From: CANHEE01 sp043777755
Lineage (GTDB): Bacteria; Bacteroidota; Bacteroidia; Chitinophagales; Saprospiraceae
DNA length: 20,130 nt
Direction of reading: 5' to 3'
NCBI GenBank assembly: GCA_043777755.1
Contig: JAYWHK010000263.1
Coordinates: forward strand, 1-20,130
In this document: piece by piece, positions 1-6,563 of the stretch
Layout of the letters: every line of letters begins with the position of its first letter
Numbering within the stretch: the first letter of the stretch is position 1
The notes under the pieces: generated by a model
Database searches by the model: none
What the model was told of the DNA's origin: nothing
What the model saw: the letters and a program-made list of their open reading frames with translations, nothing else
Made by a program: the position numbers and the translations under genes

Positions 1-486
1 TCCTGCATTTTGCAAAACATATTCGTAAATTTCAATATCGGGCTTTCGCAAATGTATTTCATGCGAATAATAAACAGTTTTGAAATATTGTGCTTCGTAA
101 TTACGAATATTTAAGTCTTTTTCCAAGTGTTGATGTACCCAATCAATGTGCATTTTATTGGTATTGCTCAATACATATAGTGTGTATTTTTTTGCCAAAC
201 GCTTCAACATTTCAAAACGCTCTGGTTTAAAACCAATCAACATGGCATTGTAAGCATCTTTTATTTGTTGTTCGGAAATGTTTTCCCCAAGCGACTGTAA
301 AGTTTTGATAAAAAAATCTTCACTAACATTGCCTTTTTCAAACTCATAAAAAAGATTTTCTTGCTTATTTTGCTTCAATTTTTCAAGTAAATCGTCGCCT
401 AACAGTGCCGTTAGAGCTTGCTCGGAACGAGGAAAATCTATATCTATCAAAACGTTTCCTAAATCAAAAATAATATTTTTTAGCAT
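1..486 (-). CDS. HAD-superfamily hydrolase, C-terminus beyond the window
   Basis: The frame opens with ATG at 486 and runs without a stop to base 1, giving about 162 N-terminal residues; the C-terminus lies outside the window. The protein starts MLKNIIFDLGNVLIDIDF, HAD motif I with nucleophile Asp8. The position two residues later is Gly instead of the usual catalytic Asp, as in the YihX-like 'FDLGNV' branch of subfamily IA. Motif II is LYVLSNTN near residue 106, and the motif III lysine is in LRKPDIEIYEYVL near residue 150. The helical cap lies between motifs I and II. It is probably a small-molecule (sugar-phosphate or nucleotide type) phosphatase, but the substrate cannot be read from sequence. 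A TATCTTTG element sits 28 bases upstream of the ATG. The terminator of the upstream tRNA separates the two transcription units. Confidence 0.85.
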   Translation of the reverse strand, partial: MLKNIIFDLGNVLIDIDFPRSEQALTALLGDDLLEKLKQNKQENLFYEFEKGNVSEDFFIKTLQSLGENISEQQIKDAYNAMLIGFKPERFEMLKRLAKKYTLYVLSNTNKMHIDWVHQHLEKDLNIRNYEAQYFKTVYYSHEIHLRKPDIEIYEYVLQNAG

Positions 487-513
487 AAATTTCAATTTTT
501 TTTAACCTTTTGA

Positions 514-521
514 CAAAGATA
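514..521 (-). promoter_or_regulatory. Bacteroidota -7 element for the HAD hydrolase gene
   Basis: On the minus strand this reads TATCTTTG, a perfect TAnnTTTG -7 box, ending 27 bases before the ATG at 486. No TTG at the expected -33 distance is present, so the call rests on the -7 box and its position between the tRNA terminator and the gene. Confidence 0.5.
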
Positions 522-599
522 AAGTAGATTTTGTAATATTTTGATGTTTTGGGTAATATTTTGGAAAGTTTATAATTACAAAAGAAGTTAAATAGACGT

Positions 600-631
600 A
601 AAAAAGGCTTATCAAGTCACTTGATAAGCCT
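600..631 (-). terminator. Rho-independent terminator of tRNA-Ser
   Basis: A perfect 12-bp inverted repeat (605-616 with 620-631, three-base loop) is followed on the minus strand by a run of T residues. It begins 10 bases after the 3' end of the tRNA and precedes the HAD promoter, so it should end the tRNA transcript. Confidence 0.85.
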
Positions 632-641
632 AATATTTTAG

Positions 642-729
642 CGGAGAGAAAGGGATTCGAACCCTTGATACCCTTTTGGGGCATACACACTTTCCAGGCG
701 TGCTCCTTCGACCACTCGGACATCTCTCC
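642..729 (-). tRNA. tRNA-Ser (anticodon GGA)
   Basis: The minus strand folds as a class II tRNA of 88 nt. The acceptor stem is GGAGAGA (729-723) with TCTCTCC (649-643), and the discriminator base is G at 642, as expected for serine. The anticodon stem CACGC/GTGTG encloses the loop CTGGAAA, giving anticodon GGA, which reads UCC and UCU. There is a long variable arm, and a T arm with AAGGG/CCCTT around TTCGAAT. The 3' CCA is not encoded. The gene lies 43 bases downstream of the lpxK stop codon but has its own promoter and terminator. Confidence 0.97.
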
Positions 730-740
730 GTATTATTTTG

Positions 741-748
741 CAAAGATA
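741..748 (-). promoter_or_regulatory. -7 element of the tRNA-Ser promoter
   Basis: The minus strand reads TATCTTTG, a perfect Bacteroidota -7 box, 11 bases before the first tRNA base at 729. That leaves room for a start site at about 735 and a very short 5' leader. The upstream -33 part would lie close to or inside the end of lpxK and has no clear TTG at 20 nt. Confidence 0.6.
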
Positions 749-772
749 CAAGGATTTTTGCAAAATTAAACT

Positions 773-1846
773 TTACGCTCTAAAATCCAATAAGAATTTT
801 TTTAGCTCGTCGTCAAATTTTTTTCCTTCATCAAAATGAAAACTTACTTTTGCTGGTAGTGCAAAAATTGGAATTTGATGTTGGTGCAAATAATCAGCGT
901 GCAACTGAAGGCGAACAGCGTCTTTTTCAGTGGTAATGATTATTTTATTTTTGGAATCAATGGTTTCAAAAACACGGTGAATTTGTCCAATATCAGAATT
1001 GGTAAAAAAGTGGTGGTCTGCAAATTCCATTACTCGAACTGAATTTGCTTTTTCTTGTAATGATTCCACCAAATAATCTGTCCGTGCAATGGCACAAACC
1101 AACAAAATATCTAATTTGTAATCCAAACTCACTGTCTGATTTCCATTGAAAATATAATATGGCGCACGTGGATAATCATAATAAGTAAAAAAAACTTGCT
1201 GATGTGGCAACGTTTTTAGCTCGCTCAAAATTTTACTTTTTTCTATTTCACTTAGTTTCGGAGGACATTTCGTAACAACAACTATATCAGCCCTTTCTGC
1301 GCCTGCTTTCCACTCCCGAAGGCGACCAAAAGGCATCAAAAAGTCTTTGTAGTATGGTTTTGCATATTCTGTCAATAAAATATTCAATCCTGGGGAAACT
1401 GCTCGATGCTGAAAAGCATCGTCTAAGATAATTGCTTGAACATCAGGACGATGTTCTACAATTTTTGAAATTCCCCAAGCCCGACTTTCACTTACAGTTA
1501 CATAGACATCATTATACTTTCGTTTGTATTGCAAGGGTTCATCACCAACAGAAACAGCGCTGTGATTGATTTCAACGGGCAAAAAGCCCTGTGTTTTGCG
1601 TTTGTAACCACGACTCAACGTTGCTAAATTGATGTAAGGCTGTAACAATTCTATCAAATATTCAACGTGAGGTGTTTTGCCTGCACCACCTACTGAAAGA
1701 TTGCCTACCGAAATGGTAGGAACATCAAAACGAACACTTTTCAACATTTTGGTTTGGTACAAAAAATTTCTAATATTGACACCAATACCATAGAGTAAAG
1801 AGATAGGAAAAAGGAATATTTTAGCAAGTATTTCTTGAAAATTCAT
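773..1846 (-). CDS. lpxK: tetraacyldisaccharide 4'-kinase (lipid A biosynthesis)
   Basis: LpxK transfers the gamma-phosphate of ATP to the 4'-position of the lipid A disaccharide precursor at the inner face of the inner membrane. The 357-residue product has the family features: a hydrophobic N-terminal helix (about residues 6-24), a P-loop VGGAGKTP (52-59) after ISVGNLS, LSRGYKRKTQGF (from residue 77), GDEP (101-104), DDAFQHR (142-148; the Bacteroidota form of DDGLQH) and TEKDAVRL near the C-terminus. The frame is open upstream to an ATG at 1894, but that start would overlap the regulator gene. The ATG at 1846 (MNFQEIL) leaves a 19-base gap and gives the usual LpxK N-terminus. The gene is probably co-transcribed with the response regulator upstream; no promoter was found between them. 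Confidence 0.95.
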   Translation of the reverse strand: MNFQEILAKIFLFPISLLYGIGVNIRNFLYQTKMLKSVRFDVPTISVGNLSVGGAGKTPHVEYLIELLQPYINLATLSRGYKRKTQGFLPVEINHSAVSVGDEPLQYKRKYNDVYVTVSESRAWGISKIVEHRPDVQAIILDDAFQHRAVSPGLNILLTEYAKPYYKDFLMPFGRLREWKAGAERADIVVVTKCPPKLSEIEKSKILSELKTLPHQQVFFTYYDYPRAPYYIFNGNQTVSLDYKLDILLVCAIARTDYLVESLQEKANSVRVMEFADHHFFTNSDIGQIHRVFETIDSKNKIIITTEKDAVRLQLHADYLHQHQIPIFALPAKVSFHFDEGKKFDDELKKFLLDFRA

Positions 1847-1865
1847 AATAGTAACATATTGATGC

Positions 1866-2534
1866 TTATTTAAACCATTCTTGCTTAAGCGCAATCTTTA
1901 CCGCATCAACTTTTGAACAAACGTGTAACTTCTTATAAATGTTTCCTATATGTGTACGAACTGTATGCGGACTCAAAAAAACTTTTTCTCCGATTTGACG
2001 ATAATCTAAGCCGTCCACCATACCTTTTAGGATTTCCATTTCACGGTCAGAAAGATTATATTCCTCTCCTGCCTTTTGTTTTTGACCAGTTTTACTACCG
2101 CCAGCCAGCATCGCAATTGCCTTTCGTGCAACCAAAGGCGACATTGGTACAGAACGAAACTCTTTGACTTCCTTGATGGCATCAACCAATTTTTCCATAC
2201 TTTCTTCTTTCAATAAATAACCTGATGCACCTGATTTGATGGCTTCAAATATTTTATCGTCGTCGTCAAAAATAGTAAGCATCAAAAAATCTACTTCTGG
2301 ATAAAGCTCTTTTCCAACCGCAACCGCTGCAATACCATTCATAATGGGCATATCAATATCCATCAAACAAACATCTGGGCGTTCCGCTGGGCTTAACGCT
2401 TTCATTTTTTCTAAAAAAGTTGCGCCATTGTCAGCGATAAGTGTAACTTGGATTTCGCTCGAAAGAGCCAAACGTTCTTTTACCGATTGACGATTAATGC
2501 TTTTATCGTCTATAATACCTATTTTGATTGCCAT
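1866..2534 (-). CDS. NarL/FixJ-type response regulator (REC + LuxR HTH), orphan
   Basis: The 222-residue protein is a two-component DNA-binding regulator. The N-terminal receiver domain has the acidic pair Asp9-Asp10, phospho-acceptor Asp59 in CLMDIDMP, Thr87 and Lys109 (YLLKEES). The C-terminal LuxR-type helix-turn-helix starts at about residue 155: LSDREMEILKGMVDG, then SPHTVRTHIGNIYKKL. All residues needed for phosphorylation are present. No histidine kinase gene adjoins it, so the partner is encoded elsewhere. It ends 19 bases before lpxK and probably shares its transcript. Upstream, a 318-base region separates it from the divergent repressor gene; operator 1 of that repressor lies 137 bases from this ATG, so cross-regulation is possible but unproven. 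Confidence 0.93.
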   Translation of the reverse strand: MAIKIGIIDDKSINRQSVKERLALSSEIQVTLIADNGATFLEKMKALSPAERPDVCLMDIDMPIMNGIAAVAVGKELYPEVDFLMLTIFDDDDKIFEAIKSGASGYLLKEESMEKLVDAIKEVKEFRSVPMSPLVARKAIAMLAGGSKTGQKQKAGEEYNLSDREMEILKGMVDGLDYRQIGEKVFLSPHTVRTHIGNIYKKLHVCSKVDAVKIALKQEWFK

Positions 2535-2670
2535 ATTTTATTGTATGTATTTTGATTGAGATTAAAAAAGTGATTTTGTATAAAACGAATGTAAAGAACA
2601 TTTATTTTAACAAAAAAAACAATACTGCAAATGAGTGATTTTTTTTAATTTTAGTTATTTTTAATCTTTC

Positions 2671-2686
2671 TACGAAAATATTCGTA
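2671..2686. promoter_or_regulatory. BlaI/MecI-type operator 1
   Basis: The 16-bp palindrome TACGAAAATATTCGTA has perfect 6-bp arms around four bases. It lies 8 bases upstream of the TTG (-33) element of the repressor promoter. Its spacing matches operators 2 and 3; the -GTA/TAC- ends resemble the half-sites bound by BlaI/MecI repressors, although the canonical sequence differs. Confidence 0.75.
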
Positions 2687-2694
2687 CTAAACTA

Positions 2695-2725
2695 TTGACA
2701 ATTTAAAAAAAGGGATGTATCTTTG
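2695..2725 (+). promoter_or_regulatory. promoter of the blaI-type repressor gene
   Basis: TTGACA begins at 2695 and TATCTTTG spans 2718-2725. TTG and TATCTTTG are separated by 20 nt, which fits the Bacteroidota -33/-7 promoter. The start site would be near 2731, inside operator 2, giving a leader of about 120 nt that contains operator 3. Operators flank the promoter on both sides, the arrangement expected for autorepression. Confidence 0.75.
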
Positions 2726-2726
2726 C

Positions 2727-2742
2727 TACGAAATCAATCGTA
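2727..2742. promoter_or_regulatory. BlaI/MecI-type operator 2
   Basis: TACGAAATCAATCGTA is a 16-bp palindrome with 5-bp perfect arms (TACGA/TCGTA) and the same frame as operator 1. It begins one base after the -7 box and covers the predicted transcription start, so a bound repressor should block initiation. Confidence 0.75.
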
Positions 2743-2798
2743 TTTAAATGAGTTTAAAAATTTTACCTTAGTTTTTAGACTTTTTTCAACACTACGCC

Positions 2799-2814
2799 TA
2801 CGAATTGATTCGTA
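2799..2814. promoter_or_regulatory. BlaI/MecI-type operator 3
   Basis: TACGAATTGATTCGTA has perfect 6-bp arms around four bases and lies 38 bases before the repressor ATG. Centre-to-centre distances are 56 bp (operators 1-2) and 72 bp (2-3). It may act as a roadblock or as a second repression site. Confidence 0.75.
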
Positions 2815-2852
2815 TATAATTTTTTTTAAATCATTTACTCAATACTATATCT

Positions 2853-3233
2853 ATGCTACCTACAGACAGTGAATTAGAAGTGCTACAGATTTTGTGGCAA
2901 AGAGGACCACAAACCGTCCGTTTTGTCAATGAAGAACAAAATAAAATACGAGAAGTTGGCTATACTACAACACTCAAAATCATGCAAATTATGTTGGACA
3001 AAGGTTCTTTGACTCGTGAAATCATAGAACGTAGCCATATTTATAGCGCAGCAGTACAAGAAACAGCAACACAAACACAACTTTTAAAAGGTTTTACAGA
3101 AAGTGCTTTTCGTGGAAATACAAGTTCATTGGTCATGCAAGCCCTTGGAAATGGTAATACTTCTATGGAAGAATTGGCAGAAATTAAAGCAATGATTGAT
3201 AGAGAAATAAAGGCGATTGAGTTGAATAGTTGA
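2853..3233 (+). CDS. BlaI/MecI/CopY-family transcriptional repressor
   Basis: The product has 126 residues, a normal family length. The N-terminal winged helix begins LPTDSELEVLQILWQRGPQTV (the usual 'L..E.E.M..LW..g..tv' pattern) and continues with VGYTTTLKIMQIMLDKGSL, the recognition-helix and wing region. The C-terminal helical part (LLKGFTESAFRGNTSSLVMQAL, then MEELAEIKAMIDREI) is the dimerisation and protease-sensitive half of family members. The family binds palindromic operators as dimers and is inactivated by cleavage triggered by an M56 peptidase, which is encoded next. Three matching palindromes upstream support autoregulation. The targets beyond this locus are unknown; there is no beta-lactamase gene here, so a resistance role is not implied. 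Confidence 0.92.
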   Translation: MLPTDSELEVLQILWQRGPQTVRFVNEEQNKIREVGYTTTLKIMQIMLDKGSLTREIIERSHIYSAAVQETATQTQLLKGFTESAFRGNTSSLVMQALGNGNTSMEELAEIKAMIDREIKAIELNS

Positions 3234-3264
3234 GTAAATAATCTTAAATAAACTCACAAAAGAT

Positions 3265-3360
3265 ATTGGTTATTAGATATTAAAGATATTGCAAACGCTT
3301 GGTGTTCAATATTTTGCATAAATGCAAAATCCCAAATCCCAAAACCACTTTCTGACGTTT
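3265..3360. repeat. dispersed intergenic repeat, copy A
   Basis: Block 1 (3265-3317) matches 14403-14455 at 46 of 53 positions. Block 2 (3334-3360) matches 14729-14755 at 26 of 27. Here the blocks are only 16 bases apart. A hairpin spans the end of block 1: ATTTTGCAT (3311-3319) pairs with ATGCAAAAT (3322-3330). The element occupies most of the 195-base gap between the repressor and peptidase genes. No promoter was recognised in this gap. Confidence 0.8.
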
Positions 3361-3428
3361 ATAAAACTCGCTACGGTTTAGAATCTAAAATAAAGAATCA
3401 AAAATTTAAAATTTAAAATTTTTAAAAC

Positions 3429-5543
3429 ATGACATTCCTTTGCTTTTCTTATAATTTGAACCATGCTCTTGGTTGGACTCTTGTTCATTCGCTTTGGCAG
3501 GCTTTCGCAATTGCAATCATCACTGGAATTGCATTGATTTTTTTACAAAAAAAATCATCAAAAATACGCTATTATACAGCAAACCTTGGACTTTTTAGTG
3601 TTTCTATTGCGGCATTACTAACCTTTTCACTGTATTATGATTTTTCAAAAGAAGCTGGTGAAATTATTTTTATCCAAGATTCATCAAGTGTTTTGAAGCC
3701 AATCACTAACCTTGAAGAAGTGTCTAATGAAACTCAAAGTACTAATTTTGAGCGTGGACTAAGTTGGAAAGGAATGAAAAATTATTGTAATAACAATATG
3801 TATCTTATTGTTACACTGTGGTTTATAGGTGTTGTGTTTTTTCTTCTAAAATTATTGGGTAGTATTAGTTATGTTTATTATTTAAAAAATAGGTTAAATT
3901 TTCCTGTCGAAGAATATTGGCAAGAAACCTTAGACAAATTGCGTGAAAAGAGTAATTTGAGTCAATACATTGAATTGGTTGAGAGTGCTTTGGTGAGGTC
4001 GCCTTTGGTAGTGGGGCATCTAAAACCAATGATTTTGTTCCCAATCGGAGCAATTAATCGTTTGAATACCAACGAAGTAGAGGCTATTTTGGCGCACGAA
4101 CTTGCGCACGTTATGCGCCACGATTACCTTTTCAACATCTTACAAAACGTCATTGAAGCTTTATTTTATTTTCATCCTGCGGTATGGTGGATGTCGTCCC
4201 AAATCCGAACCGAGCGTGAAAATTGTTGCGATGACATCGCAATTGAGCTTTGTGGCAATTCATTAACCTATGCAAAATCCTTGGTCAGTGTGCAAGAAAT
4301 GGCGTATTTTTCACCACATTTAGCGATGGCTTTTGCAGGAAATAACCGCAAAAAACAATTATTATTGCGCATTCAGCGTGTATTAAATCAACCAAAATCA
4401 AAAGTAAATATTATGGAAAAATTTGTAACAACAGTCATTTTACTATTTTTAGTAGCTGGTTTAGCCTTTGGTGGAAGCCAAAATGACAACAACAACTTTG
4501 GCTTTTTCAACCCTAATACCATTACTGAAAATACTGAAAATCAAGAAAATACAAATCAAGACAAATATTTTATCAAGTACAATGTCAATGGTGAAACGGA
4601 TAGTTTGCCTGTAAGTCAAAAAATCAAAGATGGTCAATATAATTTTGTCAATAGCCTTTACGATGTTGATATGACTGTCAAAAATCAACGTGTAACGACT
4701 TTCAAAATCAATGGTTTAGATGTTGATGGAAAGGATTTTCCAAAATTTGAAAGGATGATAAACGAATTGGTCAGCACTAAGCAAGAGGATTTTCAGAATA
4801 TTCCACAACCACCGCCTGTTCCACCCGTTCCAGCTTCTGACAATAACGGGAATATAGGTTATTATGAATCTAACAACAACGAAAGCCGTCAAGATGCTAT
4901 TCAACGTTATGAGCAAGAGATTCAGCGCATTCGTGAAGCCTCAGACAAAGCTGCTCAAAAAGGTGTAGAAGCTCGTGATTTGGCAGAAACAAATCGCCTT
5001 TTAGCGAATATTGAACGTGATTTGCACAAACGCAATGCTGATTTGGCAGAAATCGAAGCGCAGATTGAAGACGCAAAAATTGAGATTGACGAAGTGCGCC
5101 AAAATGTAAAAGACAAAAAAGGCGAGAAAGGAAGCAAGCGTTCTAACAGCGGAAATGGCGCAGAAACAAGCAGTTCTCAGATTGGATTTTCGTACTCACA
5201 CAGCGACGACGGCGATGAAGATGCTGACAATGGTGACGAAAGTGCAACGATTACTCGAGGTTCTTCGCTTATTGATGGGCAGCGAAGTGTAACAAGTATA
5301 AAGAAAGGCAATGACAATGGGGCAGAAGAGTTTGACAAATGGTTAGAAAAAGAATTGGTCAAAGATGGTTACGCCAAAAGCACCAAAAATTATAATTTTG
5401 TCTGGACAAATACTTACATGAGAGTCGCTGGAAAAAACGTCAGTGATGAACACCGTAAAAAATATGTTCAAATGCACCGTAAAATAATGGGAAAAGACAT
5501 TGGACAAACATTTCACATTACAAAAAATATCGAAACAGAATAG
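3429..5543 (+). CDS. BlaR1/MecR1-like M56 membrane zinc metallopeptidase with long C-terminal extension
   Basis: Likely the antirepressor partner of the BlaI-type protein. The 704 residues begin with the M56 pattern LGWTLVHSLWQ and membrane segments at about 22-40, 52-70, 124-144 and 331-348. The zinc site HELAH is at 223-227 (H223, E224, H227) in AHELAHVMRHD, with a third-ligand motif TERENCCDD containing E264. After the last membrane segment comes a roughly 355-residue, presumably periplasmic extension. It holds an Asn/Gln-rich stretch, a globular part (about 376-450), a proline-rich linker PQPPPVPPVP (459-468), a charged probable coiled coil (about 485-562), an acidic Ser/Asp-rich stretch (about 580-605), and a C-terminal part with WLEKELVKDGY. 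No SxxK or KTG-type penicillin-binding sensor domain is visible, so the signal is not evidently a beta-lactam. A strong terminator follows. Confidence 0.9.
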   Translation: MTFLCFSYNLNHALGWTLVHSLWQAFAIAIITGIALIFLQKKSSKIRYYTANLGLFSVSIAALLTFSLYYDFSKEAGEIIFIQDSSSVLKPITNLEEVSNETQSTNFERGLSWKGMKNYCNNNMYLIVTLWFIGVVFFLLKLLGSISYVYYLKNRLNFPVEEYWQETLDKLREKSNLSQYIELVESALVRSPLVVGHLKPMILFPIGAINRLNTNEVEAILAHELAHVMRHDYLFNILQNVIEALFYFHPAVWWMSSQIRTERENCCDDIAIELCGNSLTYAKSLVSVQEMAYFSPHLAMAFAGNNRKKQLLLRIQRVLNQPKSKVNIMEKFVTTVILLFLVAGLAFGGSQNDNNNFGFFNPNTITENTENQENTNQDKYFIKYNVNGETDSLPVSQKIKDGQYNFVNSLYDVDMTVKNQRVTTFKINGLDVDGKDFPKFERMINELVSTKQEDFQNIPQPPPVPPVPASDNNGNIGYYESNNNESRQDAIQRYEQEIQRIREASDKAAQKGVEARDLAETNRLLANIERDLHKRNADLAEIEAQIEDAKIEIDEVRQNVKDKKGEKGSKRSNSGNGAETSSSQIGFSYSHSDDGDEDADNGDESATITRGSSLIDGQRSVTSIKKGNDNGAEEFDKWLEKELVKDGYAKSTKNYNFVWTNTYMRVAGKNVSDEHRKKYVQMHRKIMGKDIGQTFHITKNIETE

Positions 5544-5544
5544 A

Positions 5545-5597
5545 AAACACTAAAAAAGTGCTTGATTTCTTAGGAATCAAGCACTTTTTTAGTGTTT
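5545..5597. terminator. strong Rho-independent terminator after the M56 gene
   Basis: A perfect 23-bp inverted repeat (5545-5567 with 5575-5597) has a 7-nt loop and begins one base after the stop codon. The T6 run is part of the stem's 3' arm and is matched by A6 in the 5' arm, so the structure could work in both directions. Confidence 0.85.
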
Positions 5598-5813
5598 CAC
5601 AGTTTTTTTAAATTTAGACTTACTTTTATGATGAAAAGCTAAATAAATTCAAGTTGTCCATCATTAACTCGCCATTAACCCAATTTTAACCAATCAGAAG
5701 CAATACTTATATCTGATTTTGCGTCCAAATTATAAATATTAATTTTACAAAAAAATCAGGTATCATTTTTGCAAAATCAATTTAAAAATAATCAAAAACC
5801 ATAATTTTTTTTA

Positions 5814-6290
5814 ATGAAAAAAATAATTCTCTCTCTCTCATTCTTAGCTTTTGCAACATTTCTTTTTGGAAAAAACGCATCAACCACAAGCATAGATTCA
5901 ACTGGTCTTCCCAAAGCATTTTTATTAGGCGAATATACTGCGGCTTACGAAAAAGTTCAAAAATCACGCTCTGTTTCTTTGTTTGAATATTGTAACAACG
6001 ATACAGACCAAGCATTTGACCGTTGGGCAAGATTCTTAATCGCAATGGAAATGTACGCAGAAAGCATCAATTACGACATCAAAGGTGTCAAAATGTTCAT
6101 CGAAGTATGTTGGGAAAATGATGGCAAAATCAAATACATTGCCTATGCTCCAAAAGGTGATTCCCGTAACGTGGCAACCGCTGAATTGACTGGCTTTATG
6201 AAAAGTTTTAGCAAAAACTATACACCACAATTCCAACCAGGCAAATCTGTAATGCAAAATACACAAGTTGCTTTTCCTTTTTTGAGATAA
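5814..6290 (+). CDS. small secreted protein with weak TonB C-terminal-like pattern
   Basis: I do not recognise a named family with certainty. The 158-residue product has a clear signal peptide (MKKIILSLSFLAFATFLFG, cleavage near residue 20). The second half (about 92-158), with FIEVCWENDGKIKYIAYAPKG, a helix ending in KSFSKNY, then PGKSV and a final strand AFPF, follows the strand-helix-strand layout of TonB C-terminal domains ('v.f.v..dG.i.....' to 'W.PGk..G..v....'). There is no transmembrane anchor or proline-rich spacer, so it is not a full TonB. The gene is monocistronic, bounded upstream by the M56 terminator and downstream by the hairpin at 6346-6392. The upstream gap (5598-5813) has only an imperfect -7 box at about 5764-5771 (CATTTTTG). 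A periplasmic location is inferred. Confidence 0.7.
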   Translation: MKKIILSLSFLAFATFLFGKNASTTSIDSTGLPKAFLLGEYTAAYEKVQKSRSVSLFEYCNNDTDQAFDRWARFLIAMEMYAESINYDIKGVKMFIEVCWENDGKIKYIAYAPKGDSRNVATAELTGFMKSFSKNYTPQFQPGKSVMQNTQVAFPFLR

Positions 6291-6339
6291 AATGTAAAAA
6301 AATTACTATAAATGAGGGGAGTAACCCGAAATTTTGTCG

Positions 6340-6441
6340 TTGAGAAAAAAGTGATAAATAGCTGACTACAAGGAAGTTATTTATCACTTTTTGAGCAATC
6401 GACTTAAGAAAATCGTTACAAGTAATTTAGCCCTAACACTT
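6340..6441 (-). ncRNA. candidate small RNA (promoter plus terminator, no ORF)
   Basis: The minus-strand promoter at 6447-6477 would start a transcript near 6441. It has no coding sequence below it and meets a large hairpin about 50-95 nt later (6378-6392 with 6346-6360). Both flanking genes converge on this gap, so the promoter cannot serve either of them in the usual way. The ends given are inferred from the promoter and the hairpin. No known RNA family was recognised. Confidence 0.3.
6346..6392. terminator. bidirectional terminator hairpin
   Basis: A 15-bp perfect inverted repeat (6346-6360 AAAAAGTGATAAATA with 6378-6392) has a 17-nt loop. Imperfect outer pairing continues (GTCG...TTG with CAA...CGAC). 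The arms carry A and T runs, so it can terminate the 5814-6290 gene on the plus strand and minus-strand transcripts entering from the right. Confidence 0.75.
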
Positions 6442-6446
6442 AATTG

Positions 6447-6477
6447 CAAAGATATATATTTTGTTTGAAATAGACAA
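6447..6477 (-). promoter_or_regulatory. minus-strand promoter without an obvious gene
   Basis: On the minus strand TTG (6477-6475), a 20-nt spacer, then TATCTTTG (6454-6447). Sequence and spacing are the same as in the repressor promoter at 2695-2725. It points away from the 6564-7286 gene, whose stop codon lies upstream of it, and into a gap without minus-strand ORFs. Confidence 0.55.
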
Positions 6478-6563
6478 TGATTTTAAATTTTTTTTTGTTA
6501 AAATATAAAATTGAACAACAAGCATTTACAATACAGAATAGCGGTTGCACAATGTCTATTTTA

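Larger units (their letters stand above)
2535..2852. other. divergent intergenic control region with three operators
   Basis: This 318-base AT-rich gap separates the response regulator (minus) from the BlaI-type repressor (plus). Its right half holds three copies of a palindrome with arms TACGAA/TTCGTA and one good plus-strand promoter, each listed separately. I found no perfect TAnnTTTG box on the minus strand for the response regulator, and no ORF. Confidence 0.6.

Noticed and set aside
502..723. Minus-strand ORF of 73 codons over the tRNA-Ser region
   Set aside because: It is the tRNA gene and its terminator read as protein; the tRNA fold is unambiguous.
1847..1894. Longer lpxK start at 1894
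   Set aside because: It would overlap the end of the response regulator and add 16 residues not typical of LpxK; the ATG at 1846 gives the normal N-terminus.
2853..5543. Beta-lactam resistance (bla/mec) locus
   Set aside because: There is no beta-lactamase or PBP gene, and the M56 protein lacks a visible penicillin-binding domain; only the repressor/peptidase logic is shared.
6314..6332. Similarity between GAGGGGAGTAACCCGAAA (6314) and GAGGTGAAATCCCGAA (20026)
   Set aside because: The match is short and imperfect, with no shared flanks, so it could be chance.
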